A stretch of DNA of 64,000 nucleotides from Bryobacterales bacterium F-183 (lineage in GTDB: Bacteria; Acidobacteriota; Terriglobia; Bryobacterales; Bryobacteraceae), in the NCBI GenBank assembly GCA_016865505.2, contig AP025252.1:3472001-3536000 (forward strand). The letters are read 5' to 3'. Position 1 is the stretch's first letter, and each line of letters starts with the position of its first letter. Position numbers and translations under genes: made by a program. Positions 9,106 through 17,257 of this stretch are shown here, piece by piece. The notes beneath the pieces are model-generated. The model ran no database searches, was not told the DNA's origin, and saw only the letters and a program-made list of their open reading frames with translations.

Positions 9106-9993
9106 ATGAAACGCATCGTCGCGCTCCTCGCGCTGCCGGCGGCCTTGGCATTCGGCCAAAGTCCTATCGGCTTCAAGTTTGAGAATCCTTTCTACATTGC
9201 CGACCTGACCGCGCGTGAACGCGACGGCAAGGTTATTGAGGACAATGGGACCCTGCGCGGGTTGACCTTTAAGGCCACGAACACTCTGATCAAGCGCGGA
9301 TCGAACCGCATGCACTGGGCGCCGAGCTTTCAGCGTTCAGGCGCGAAGAGTTATCTGGGTATCGGCACGTGGAACCAGGTGCAGAAGCATTCGAAGACCG
9401 AGAATAAGGATCGCGTACGGTTCACGCGTTCCGGTTATGTGCAGGAGTACCCGGAGGTACATCTGTTTGCCGAGTACGACTTTTTGAAGAATGAGCCGTA
9501 CTTCCTGTTCCGGTCGACGATGACCATCGAGAAGCCGATTGAGATGTTCTGGCTGCGGAATCAGGAAATGACGATGGACCACATCTTTACGCATGTGGCG
9601 TTTCCGAATCCCGATGGCAGCGGGAAGCCGATGGTCGTGGATTTTGAAGAGCGGAAGCCGATTCTGGCGGCGAAGCCTTTGCCGGTGGACGTGCCTTGGG
9701 TGGCGTTCGTCAATCTGGAAAAGGGCTTTGGGTACGGCGCGGTGATCCTGAAGCACAAGGCGGGTACGATGACGAATCCGATTACGAGCATCAACGATGG
9801 CGTGAATCCTCCGGCGCGGTATTGGGACCGGCGGTTGGTGAACCAGAAGGACACGCAGTTGAAGGTGGGCGATAAGTACGAGGAAGAGACGGCGTACGTG
9901 CTGTTTAAGGTCCCTGCGTCGAAGGAGAAGGCGCTCGATGAGTTCTTTGCGCTCCGCGACAAGATTATGAAGAAACACGGCAAGAAGAAATAG
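9106..9993 (+). CDS. Secreted protein of unknown function
   Basis: This 295-residue protein has a clean signal peptide (MKRIVALLALPAALAFGQ). The rest is beta-rich with many aromatic residues (FRSTMTIEKPIEMFWLRNQE, WNQVQKH), which resembles carbohydrate-active beta-sandwich proteins, but I cannot name a family. The C-terminus is a basic helix ending HGKKK. It is nine bases downstream of the CxxC gene, so with the lyase-like gene it may form a three-gene unit for plant-polysaccharide breakdown. That role is inferred from position only. Confidence 0.65.
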   Translation: MKRIVALLALPAALAFGQSPIGFKFENPFYIADLTARERDGKVIEDNGTLRGLTFKATNTLIKRGSNRMHWAPSFQRSGAKSYLGIGTWNQVQKHSKTENKDRVRFTRSGYVQEYPEVHLFAEYDFLKNEPYFLFRSTMTIEKPIEMFWLRNQEMTMDHIFTHVAFPNPDGSGKPMVVDFEERKPILAAKPLPVDVPWVAFVNLEKGFGYGAVILKHKAGTMTNPITSINDGVNPPARYWDRRLVNQKDTQLKVGDKYEEETAYVLFKVPASKEKALDEFFALRDKIMKKHGKKK

Positions 9994-10010
9994 CCGTTCA
10001 CAACGGATCG

Positions 10011-10064
10011 ACGCCGGGTAAGCATTGGCGCTGCCGGAGTTTGCGGCGCTGGCTCACCCGGCGT
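10011..10064. terminator. Long hairpin with GC-rich outer stem
   Basis: The arms ACGCCGGGT (10011-10019) and ACCCGGCGT (10056-10064) are perfect complements, with a smaller GCGC pairing inside. A short T-run (TTTTGCTTTGG) follows the second arm. This is consistent with transcription termination after the secreted-protein gene ending at 9993. Confidence 0.5.
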
Positions 10065-10092
10065 TTTGCTTTGGGGCCTGCTTTATGGGGCC

Positions 10093-10707
10093 ATGACAGT
10101 TTTATTGTTCGCGTTGGCCCTCGGTGTCCAAAGCAGCGAAGCGGTAGCGTTGAACAATACCGCGGTGGCGCTGGCTGAGAAGGGCGAGGATGTACGGGCG
10201 TTGCCTGTGTTGCGGCGGGCGCTTTATCTGGCTCCGGAGGCGATTGAGATTGCCGGGAATCTGGCAAGTGTACAGATACGAGTGGGTGACGCCGGGGATG
10301 CTGCGCCACTGGTGGAGTGGATCTTTTCGAGGATCCAGCAGCGGCCGGATTACCGGCCTTGGGCGTATGCGGTGCGGGCGGAGTTACGGCTGTTTCGTAA
10401 GGATGTCGCGGGGGCATTAGCGGATGCCCGGTTGGCCGTGGAGTTTGCGGCGGGGCTGGATCCGTTTGCGCAGGCGGCGATGCGGAATCTACGGGGTCGC
10501 GCGGAGCAGGATGCGATGTTGTGGCAGGACGCAGCAGAGGACTTTAAGACTGCGGTGGCGTTGCAGGGCGGGGAAGAGTCGGCGCGACTGGCCGGGTATC
10601 TGGAGAATTGGGCGGTGGCGCTGCGGCATATCAAAGGCAAAGGGCGCGAAGCTTCTCGACTGAAGCGTCGCGCCCGTGCGATGTACCGCAGGTTCGTCGG
10701 CAGTTAG
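10093..10707 (+). CDS. TPR-repeat protein
   Basis: This protein of about 204 residues starts with a hydrophobic segment (TVLLFALALGVQSSEA) that may be a signal peptide or anchor. Tandem helix pairs resembling tetratricopeptide repeats follow (ALNNTAVALAEKGEDVRALPV, LYLAPEAIEIAGNLASV). TPRs mediate protein contacts. A longer version could begin with TTG at 10066, but that lies in the preceding hairpin, so I prefer the ATG at 10093. The basic C-terminus ends in RRARAMYRRFVGS. It converges on the next gene with a four-base overlap. Confidence 0.7.
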   Translation: MTVLLFALALGVQSSEAVALNNTAVALAEKGEDVRALPVLRRALYLAPEAIEIAGNLASVQIRVGDAGDAAPLVEWIFSRIQQRPDYRPWAYAVRAELRLFRKDVAGALADARLAVEFAAGLDPFAQAAMRNLRGRAEQDAMLWQDAAEDFKTAVALQGGEESARLAGYLENWAVALRHIKGKGREASRLKRRARAMYRRFVGS

Positions 10708-11351
10708 GCTTGGCGACGGAGGGCGTACTTGCGGGCGAGAGGCAGCAGGATGAGCGAGGTGCCGATGAGGACGGCGCTGGAAACTTCGGGTACTTCGCCG
10801 GGGGGCGGTTCGTTGCCGCCGCCACCACCGAGGTTGGCGAAGTCGGCAAGCACGACGTTGTCGATGACCGTACGGAAGCCGGCTTGAGTGGAGACAAGCT
10901 CAATCGAAGTGATGGCGACATCGGAACGGACGCCCCAGAAGGTGGCTGCGCCGGAAACCGGGGGAGCTACCGTGGTGATGGTTCCCGCGGATTGACCGTT
11001 GACCACGATGGTTATGCCGGAGGCCGGGGTACCGATCAAGAAGCCAACGCCATAGATGTTTGAGGGCAGCGAGATGTTCAGTACGCCGGAAGGTCCTGTG
11101 AGCGACTGGGTGCCATTAAGATTGGCCGGGCTGAATGCTGCGGAGTAGATACGAAGGAAGGCACCGCCACCGGTGAAGGAAACGCCGTTGGAAGTAATGG
11201 TTTGGGAGTTGTCCTGCGCGGCGATCGAGTCAAAGCCGATGGTGGCGCCAAGTGCGCCTGGGGCGGCCCAGCCGGAATAATCGGAATATGTGATCTGCGC
11301 GCCGAAGGAAAGGGAAGCTGCGAGGAGCAGGCCCGAAAAAAGTAGTTTCAT
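10704..11351 (-). CDS. PEP-CTERM-like secreted protein
   Basis: This 215-residue protein has a signal peptide (MKLLFSGLLLAASLSFG), a beta-rich middle with TTVIDNVVL-like strands typical of PEP-CTERM extracellular proteins, a glycine/proline linker (about 175-187) and a C-terminal sorting-like signal. The signal consists of VPEVSSA, a hydrophobic helix and a basic tail ending ARKYALRRQA. Exosortase would cleave after the VPE region and release the protein to the surface. The motif has valine where VPEPS is standard. No exosortase gene lies in the window. The ATG at 11351 gives the clean leader; the open frame extends 14 codons further. Confidence 0.75.
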   Translation of the reverse strand: MKLLFSGLLLAASLSFGAQITYSDYSGWAAPGALGATIGFDSIAAQDNSQTITSNGVSFTGGGAFLRIYSAAFSPANLNGTQSLTGPSGVLNISLPSNIYGVGFLIGTPASGITIVVNGQSAGTITTVAPPVSGAATFWGVRSDVAITSIELVSTQAGFRTVIDNVVLADFANLGGGGGNEPPPGEVPEVSSAVLIGTSLILLPLARKYALRRQA

Positions 11352-11467
11352 TGCGTGGGTCTCTGGAGCTATAGTGCTCGAAACCTCGTGCAAATCTACG
11401 AAAACTTTAGGCCAGATTTCCCTGTATTACTTACACTTACGGGATACCTTCCCAGCTTCTCCTATAC

Positions 11468-12877
11468 TTAGGCGAATAGTCCTTCCACCGGCTTTCCCTT
11501 ACCATCCTTGGTCACATAGAAGGGCCGCTTTTCGATCTCCAAGCCAGCGTCTGGGGCGATGCCCATCTTGCTGTAAATCGTTGCGTGCAGGTCTTCTATG
11601 GTCACCGGGTCCTTGACGATGCTGCACGGCCGCTCGTCGGCGGTGAGGCCGTAAAGCTTGCCTTTTGGCGTACCACCCCCGAACATCAGGACAGAGCAAG
11701 CCTCGGTGAAATGCCTATGCATTCCATAGTGCTTGATATCCGTCATCACGGAGGGCTGCTTTACCTGTTCCTTTACCGTGAGGCCCGGTTTTCCTTCCAC
11801 CATCATGTCGCGGCCGAATTCCGTGGCTACGACGACCAGGGTGCGATCGAGTAAACCGCGCTCTTCGAGGTCGCGGATGAGTTGGGCGATGGGACGGTCG
11901 ATGGTCCTCTTCAGCTCGGCGAGGCGGTTGTGGCCGTTCTCGTGGGTGTCCCAAAAGCGGAAGGGGATGTACTCAGTGGTGACTTCGATGAAGCGGGCAC
12001 CGGCTTCTGCGAGACGGCGGGCGAGCAGGCAGCCCTGGCCGAAGCGGCCGGTGTTGTAGGCGTCGTAGACTTCCTTCTTTTCCTGTCCGAGGTCGAAGGC
12101 TTTGGCAGCGGGCGAAGATAGCAGACGATGCGCGTTGTCGAGCGAGCGCATCAGGCTTTCCTTTTGGAACTCACCACCGTACTTGCCGGCAGCGCTGGCT
12201 TCTACGAGTTGCTTGTACTTCTTGTAGCGATTCTCAAAGCGGGAGGCTCCGATCATTTCCGACGGGCGCGTGCTGGCAATGGCGTCCGCGGGGTCCGAGA
12301 TCAGGAACGGGGAGTGTTCGCTGCCGACGAAGCCGGCGGTGTGGAAGGCTTTCAAGGAGTCCGACTCGCCGCCGATTTCGAGGTTCTGGCCGACGTCGAT
12401 GAAGGCCGGGATGTCCGGATTGCGGGGGCCGAGCATACGCGAGATCCAGGAGCCCATGTGGGGGCAGGCAACGGACTGGGGCGGGGCGTAGCCGGTGTGC
12501 CAGTGGTACTGATGGCGCGAGTGGAGAATGAAGCCGAGGTCGCCGACGCGGTGGCTGCGGATAAGGGTGCCTCGGTCCATGACCTTGGCGATCTCTTCGA
12601 GGCCTTCTGAGATACGAATGCCGTCGACGGCGGTGGGGATCGACGGGAACGTGGAGAGTACGCGGTCCGAGGGGAGGCCGGGTTCGTAGGGCGTGTAGCG
12701 CTTGGGGTCGAAGGTTTCGGTTTGCGCCATGCCGCCGGCCATCCAGAGGAGGATGAGGCAGTCGGCTTTGGCGTCGGTCTTTTTGACACCAGGACCAGCG
12801 AGGGCGCGAGGCGCTGAACCGGTGAGGGCCGCCATGGTTGCGGCGGCGGAGGCTTGCATGAAGTGTCGGCGGTTCAT
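11468..12877 (-). CDS. DUF1501 family protein, Tat-exported
   Basis: This 469-residue protein starts with a twin-arginine-like leader (MNRRHFMQASAAATMAAL). The body matches DUF1501, a family distantly related to sulfatases and phosphatases of the alkaline phosphatase fold. Typical segments are LILLWMAGGMAQTETFDPK, SHRVGDLGFILHSRHQYHW and TLVVVATEFGRDMMVEGK. It lies nine bases downstream of a planctomycete-type cytochrome gene; such pairs recur in Acidobacteria and Planctomycetes. The substrate is unknown. It should act in the periplasm with its partner. Confidence 0.88.
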   Translation of the reverse strand: MNRRHFMQASAAATMAALTGSAPRALAGPGVKKTDAKADCLILLWMAGGMAQTETFDPKRYTPYEPGLPSDRVLSTFPSIPTAVDGIRISEGLEEIAKVMDRGTLIRSHRVGDLGFILHSRHQYHWHTGYAPPQSVACPHMGSWISRMLGPRNPDIPAFIDVGQNLEIGGESDSLKAFHTAGFVGSEHSPFLISDPADAIASTRPSEMIGASRFENRYKKYKQLVEASAAGKYGGEFQKESLMRSLDNAHRLLSSPAAKAFDLGQEKKEVYDAYNTGRFGQGCLLARRLAEAGARFIEVTTEYIPFRFWDTHENGHNRLAELKRTIDRPIAQLIRDLEERGLLDRTLVVVATEFGRDMMVEGKPGLTVKEQVKQPSVMTDIKHYGMHRHFTEACSVLMFGGGTPKGKLYGLTADERPCSIVKDPVTIEDLHATIYSKMGIAPDAGLEIEKRPFYVTKDGKGKPVEGLFA

Positions 12878-12886
12878 CGATATCTC

Positions 12887-15172
12887 CTAGGGCAGGTACT
12901 GGAATTCGGGGTGCATGAGCAGGCTCCACAGCAGGTCTTCGACGGCGGGCGCGTCGAAGCGCTGGGCATTGCCTACGGCGATTTTCTGTTCGGCTTCGCT
13001 GGGGTTGCGGCTGAGAACGGCGCGGAAGAGGTAACGCGTGACTTCTGCGGCGGACTTGCCTTCAAACGATTGGGGTCGTGCAAGGGGGGCGTTGCCGGCT
13101 ACGCGGATGAGTTGGTCCATGTCCGGCTTTTCACCGAATAAGAAGAAGCGCGGGGTGGCGATGATGTCGCTGGGGGTGGAGTCATCATCGATGACGAAGC
13201 GGCCACGGATGCGGTCAACGCCTGGGGGTACGGTGATCTCGACGGTTTTGTTGAAGTAGAGACGCATGGCGCCGTCAGCCAGCGGCGCGCCACCGGAGAG
13301 CATGGGCTCCGGCTTGGTTGGGCTGTTGTAGGGCTTGACGGTACCGTCCTTGGTGACGAACTCGACATCGGCCCAACCGAACCTGGACTTGGCGGGGTCG
13401 TAGGTGCCGGCGTCCTCAATCACCAGCCAGAGCTTTTGGGCGCCGTTCAGCTTGGTGTCGAAGGGGAGGTAGCCGCGGCGGAGAGGTCGTGAATCGTAGA
13501 GATTCTCGGGCGGCGGAGCGAGTTGGCCGAGCAGGCGGCGGGCACCGCGATGGATGAGCTTGGTGAGGGTCTGGCCGTTGGCGAGTTCGAGGGCCTGGAA
13601 GGTGGTTGGTGCGTCGTCGCGGGTGGTGTACACCTGGTCGCGAATGGGGCGGCCCAGGGCGCGGGTGAGCGGCGACGACTTGAGCTTCCAATCGCGGACG
13701 TACGCGGCGCGATCGCCACTGGCAGCGGTACGCCATTCGCCGGTGACGGCTGAGGCGGTGTCGATGAACTCTTCGGCGGAGACGCGGCGCGGTGTCGGAC
13801 CTTCGAAGATCTTGTTGCCGGGCGCGACGGTGGGCATCTGGTAGGCGCGTGAGGTCATGATGCGCTCGATCAGATGCTTGATGTCCTGGTTGTGTTCGTC
13901 GAAGTCGACGGCGAGCCAATCGAGGAGGTCGGCATTCCAGGGTTCGTTGTCCATTTCGTCGACGGGTTCGACGATGCCTTTGCCGACGAGCTTTTGCCAG
14001 TACCGATTGACGAGGGTGCGGGAGACACGGCCGTTTTGCGGGTGCGTGAAGAGCGCGGCAGCAGCTTTGCGGCGGCTTTCGGTGGTGGTGCCGATGTCGA
14101 TGCCTTTGGCGAGTTCGGGGTACAGGAACTCGGGCTTCTGGATCTTGCCCGTCTTCATGTCGCAGCGGACGAGTTCGAGTTCGTTGGCTTCACTGAAGAA
14201 TGCGGCGAGACCGTAGGCCTGGGCAAGTCGGTACTTGTTGATGAAGCTGTCGTGGCAGGAGGCGCACTTCAGGTTGATGCCCAGAAAGACTTGCGCGGTG
14301 TTCTGCGAAGCCTGCATGAAGGGGGTCTGGCTGGCGTTGATGTCGCCGCGCCAGTTGACGCCGATTAGGAAGCCGTCGGGACCTTCTTTGCCGGGGTCGA
14401 GGAGTTCGCGCACCATTTGCCGGTAGGGCTTGTTGGTGTCGAGTGCGTTTTCGAGCCAACTGGTGATCGACTTGCGCTCGCCGTGATAGGCCACGCCGAT
14501 GTCGTTGCGGAGCATGTCGTTCCAGAAGCTGATCCAGTGGTCGGCGTAGCGGGTGTTGTTGGCGAGCAGGGTACGGATGAGCTTGGCGCGCTTGTCGGGG
14601 TCCTGCGACTGGACGAATGCATCGAGGTCCTGCGGGCTGGGCGGGATGCCCCACACGTCGAAGTACGCACGGCGGGCGAATTGGGCATCGGCGATGGGCG
14701 CCGCGGGGGTGACGTTGTTGCGCTTCCAGTACTGGTCGAGCAGGAGGTCGACGGGGTGTCCGCTGCCCGCGGGCAGGGCGACCTTGCGAGGAGCGATGGG
14801 TGCTTCCCAGGTGGAGGCGGGGGACTTGGCGGACATCTCCGGCCACACCGCGCCTTCGGTGATCCACTGGCGGATCTTGGCGACTTCCGCCGGCTTGAGC
14901 GGCGAGCCTGTGGGCGGCATGACGGGCTTGCCACCTTCGCCGAGGATACGGGTGAGCAGGAGGCTGGCTTCGGGCTTACCGGGTACGATGGCTTTCTTTG
15001 CGCCGTCGCCGTTGGTGAGCAGGAGGCCGGCTTGCGGAGTCTTGCCGCTGTGGCAGGGCATGCAGTGCGCGGCGAGGATGGGGTGAACTTCCGTCGCAAA
15101 GTCCACGCTGGCGGCGTACGCGAACAGGGGCGTGGCGGCCAGCAGTGCGAGAGACGACCAATACCTGGGCAT
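12887..15172 (-). CDS. Planctomycete-type cytochrome c / DUF1549 / DUF1553 protein
   Basis: This 761-residue exported protein begins with a signal peptide (MPRYWSSLALLAATPLFAYA). A PSCyt1-type cytochrome c domain follows, with heme motif CMPCH at residues 37-41. A second CxxCH (CASCH, 303-307) lies in the DUF1549 region, and a DUF1553 region makes up the last third (from about SRTLVNRYWQKLVGKGI). It probably transfers electrons in a periplasmic oxidation whose substrate is unknown. It is the first gene of a two-gene operon with DUF1501. An ATG nine bases upstream (15181) is an alternative start. A GntR-family regulator diverges from it across about 60 bases. Confidence 0.88.
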   Translation of the reverse strand: MPRYWSSLALLAATPLFAYAASVDFATEVHPILAAHCMPCHSGKTPQAGLLLTNGDGAKKAIVPGKPEASLLLTRILGEGGKPVMPPTGSPLKPAEVAKIRQWITEGAVWPEMSAKSPASTWEAPIAPRKVALPAGSGHPVDLLLDQYWKRNNVTPAAPIADAQFARRAYFDVWGIPPSPQDLDAFVQSQDPDKRAKLIRTLLANNTRYADHWISFWNDMLRNDIGVAYHGERKSITSWLENALDTNKPYRQMVRELLDPGKEGPDGFLIGVNWRGDINASQTPFMQASQNTAQVFLGINLKCASCHDSFINKYRLAQAYGLAAFFSEANELELVRCDMKTGKIQKPEFLYPELAKGIDIGTTTESRRKAAAALFTHPQNGRVSRTLVNRYWQKLVGKGIVEPVDEMDNEPWNADLLDWLAVDFDEHNQDIKHLIERIMTSRAYQMPTVAPGNKIFEGPTPRRVSAEEFIDTASAVTGEWRTAASGDRAAYVRDWKLKSSPLTRALGRPIRDQVYTTRDDAPTTFQALELANGQTLTKLIHRGARRLLGQLAPPPENLYDSRPLRRGYLPFDTKLNGAQKLWLVIEDAGTYDPAKSRFGWADVEFVTKDGTVKPYNSPTKPEPMLSGGAPLADGAMRLYFNKTVEITVPPGVDRIRGRFVIDDDSTPSDIIATPRFFLFGEKPDMDQLIRVAGNAPLARPQSFEGKSAAEVTRYLFRAVLSRNPSEAEQKIAVGNAQRFDAPAVEDLLWSLLMHPEFQYLP

Positions 15173-15233
15173 TTCATCCATACTGTATCTGATCGCCAAG
15201 GCCCGTAACGTCGCGCGCGGGGCTGGCGTCGTT
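15173..15233. promoter_or_regulatory. Divergent intergenic region, likely GntR operator
   Basis: This stretch of about 60 bases separates the cytochrome/DUF1501 operon from the divergent GntR-type gene and must hold both start regions. GntR/FCD regulators usually bind a short palindrome in such a gap. I see no convincing long palindrome, so the operator is inferred from arrangement only. Confidence 0.25.
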
Positions 15234-15938
15234 ATGGCAATGGCGGGTACGGCAGTGGGGTTACGTCTTACCGACGCAGAACGCAAGAAGCAGGCGTATG
15301 CGGCCTATGTGACGCTGCGCCAGGGGATCCTGAATCAACGCTACGGGCCCGGGGAGCGATTGTCGCTGGAAGAGCTGGCGAACGATACCGGGATGGGCGT
15401 GGCGCAGATCCGGCAGGCGATTCAGCAACTGGTGTCCGATGGGCTGGTGGAAGTACGGCCGAGGTCGGGTACGTATGTCGCGGGGATCACCGTGGCGGAA
15501 GTGGAAGAAGTGTGCGACGTACGGCGTGCGCTGGAGTGTTTGGCGGCGGAAACGGCGGTACTGCGGATTCGCGGCGAGCAGATGTCGCGCTTGCGGACCC
15601 TGCTGCACGAGATGAATTCCCTGGTGATGGAGACCGATGCCCAGCGCGATCTGCATGAGCGGCTGAACACGGAGTTTCATCACCTGCTGGTTGAGGCATC
15701 CGGCAATGCGCGGCTGCAGGAAGTGTACGAGAATCTGCGGTTCCCGATGCAGTTCGCAAGGCTGCATGCGCTGGGGCGGTTGGACTGGAAGCGCAACCTT
15801 CCGGAAGAGCGCCAGGAGCACTCGATGATCCTGCATGCGCTGCAGATTCGCGACTCCGACCGGTTGAAAGTTGTCCTACGGCAGCACATCGAGCGCGCGA
15901 AAGCCGCAATGGTGCAGGCGCTGGGTGTGGGACACTGA
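15234..15938 (+). CDS. GntR-family transcriptional regulator (FCD type)
   Basis: This 234-residue protein has an N-terminal winged-helix domain (about residues 18-80: ILNQRYGPGERLSLEELA, IRQAIQQLVSDGLVEVRPRSGTYV). An all-helical FCD effector-binding domain follows, with LRTLLHEMN, RLNTEFHHLLVEASGN and the late RQHIERAK, which supply typical metal-binding histidines. FCD regulators sense small carboxylates or sugar acids. It diverges from the DUF1501/cytochrome operon and may control it. The ATG at 15234 is chosen because the upstream extension lacks domain similarity; 15240 is an alternative. Confidence 0.88.
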   Translation: MAMAGTAVGLRLTDAERKKQAYAAYVTLRQGILNQRYGPGERLSLEELANDTGMGVAQIRQAIQQLVSDGLVEVRPRSGTYVAGITVAEVEEVCDVRRALECLAAETAVLRIRGEQMSRLRTLLHEMNSLVMETDAQRDLHERLNTEFHHLLVEASGNARLQEVYENLRFPMQFARLHALGRLDWKRNLPEERQEHSMILHALQIRDSDRLKVVLRQHIERAKAAMVQALGVGH

Positions 15939-15947
15939 CCCTTAGGA

Positions 15948-17249
15948 ATGAATACTCGTAAAACCGGCAAGAAGAAGCCGTTTGAAGTTCGCGGCATTGA
16001 AGTCGCAAAGCTTCCAAATGGCGTTCGCGTGGTGTCGGAACGCATGTCGCATGTCCGGTCGGTGTCGATTGGCATCTGGATCGGGACAGGGTCGCGGTGT
16101 GAATCTGAGCCGGAAAACGGGATTTCCCACTTTCTTGAGCACATGGTGTTCAAGGGCACCAAGAACCGTTCGGCGGAAGAGATCGCAAAGTCGATTGACG
16201 CGATTGGCGGCGGTCTGGACGCGTTTACCGGCAAAGAACTGGTCAGCTACAACACGAAGGTCCTGGATGAGCATCTGCCGGTTGCGTTTGATGTTTTGTC
16301 CGATCTGGTGATGAATCCTTTGTTTCGCGATGAAGATATTGCGAAGGAAAAGAACGTCATCCTGGAAGAAATCAAAATGGAGCTCGATTCGCCGGAATAT
16401 ACGGTGCACGAGATTCTTTGCAGCAATTTCTTCAAAGGGCACCCGCTGGGGCGTTCGATTATCGGTACGCGGAAACATGTGAAGTCCTTCACGCGGAAGA
16501 TGCTGATGGACTATTACAAGCGCGTGTACGAACCGTCGAACATTGTGATCACTGCCGCAGGCAATATCGACCACAAAGAGATTTATCAACTGGCTGAGAA
16601 GTACTTTGGCGGGTTGAAGCCGGTGCGTAAGCCGAAGGCGGATCCGCCACCTGCGCCTCGTGCATCGATTGTGCTGCGGGATAAAAAGTCCCTGGAACAG
16701 GTGCAGGTGTATGTCGCGGCACCCTCCATTCCGATTGCGCATAAAGATCGCTTCACTTGCTATTTGCTGAATACGATTTTGGGCGCGGGTGTGAGCTCGC
16801 GGCTGTTTCAGAACATCCGCGAGAAGCAGGGTTTGGCGTACGCGGTATCGAGCGAGTTGATCAGCTATCGCGATGCGGGAATCATGGCGGTGTATGCGGC
16901 GACGTCGCCGTCGACAGCCGTAACGCTGGTGAAGTCTGTCGCGAAGGAGCTTGGCAATCTGCGCGATGAGCTTGTGCCAGCGGAAGAGTTGCGGCGCGCG
17001 AAGGATCACTTGAAGGGTTCCTTGATGTTGAGCCTCGAGTCCACGTCGAGCCGGATGCACAATCTGGCGCGGCAGGAGCTGTTCTTTGGCCGTTACGCGA
17101 CGATGGACGAGATGCTGCAGTTGATCGAAGATGTTACGGCGGAGCAGATTCAGGCTTTGGCGCAGCAGTTCTTTCAGCCGAAGGCGATGGCCGTTGCGAT
17201 GCTGGGTCCAATGAAGGGCATCAAGATCACACGCGCTGATTTGCAATAG
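15948..17249 (+). CDS. M16-family zinc peptidase
   Basis: This 433-residue protein is an M16 (pitrilysin/processing peptidase) enzyme. The inverted zinc motif HFLEH is at residues 61-65, with the third ligand likely Glu141 in ILEEIKMELDSP. The C-terminal half has the usual SRLFQNIREKQGLAYAV block. There is no signal peptide, so it is probably cytoplasmic, like the Bacillus YmxG type. Its basic N-terminus (MNTRKTGKKK) is plain. It starts nine bases after the GntR gene and is followed after five bases by the TPM genes. Confidence 0.92.
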   Translation: MNTRKTGKKKPFEVRGIEVAKLPNGVRVVSERMSHVRSVSIGIWIGTGSRCESEPENGISHFLEHMVFKGTKNRSAEEIAKSIDAIGGGLDAFTGKELVSYNTKVLDEHLPVAFDVLSDLVMNPLFRDEDIAKEKNVILEEIKMELDSPEYTVHEILCSNFFKGHPLGRSIIGTRKHVKSFTRKMLMDYYKRVYEPSNIVITAAGNIDHKEIYQLAEKYFGGLKPVRKPKADPPPAPRASIVLRDKKSLEQVQVYVAAPSIPIAHKDRFTCYLLNTILGAGVSSRLFQNIREKQGLAYAVSSELISYRDAGIMAVYAATSPSTAVTLVKSVAKELGNLRDELVPAEELRRAKDHLKGSLMLSLESTSSRMHNLARQELFFGRYATMDEMLQLIEDVTAEQIQALAQQFFQPKAMAVAMLGPMKGIKITRADLQ

Positions 17250-17257
17250 GTTCTGTG

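Noticed and set aside
12128-15208. Several plus-strand frames of 150-260 residues opposite the DUF1501/cytochrome operon
   Set aside because: All are shadows; the minus-strand genes have signal peptides, heme motifs and full domain coverage.
15942-17246. A 434-residue open frame antisense to the M16 peptidase gene
   Set aside because: It mirrors the M16 gene almost end to end and is rich in Arg/His as expected for a shadow of a high-GC gene. The peptidase has clear catalytic motifs.
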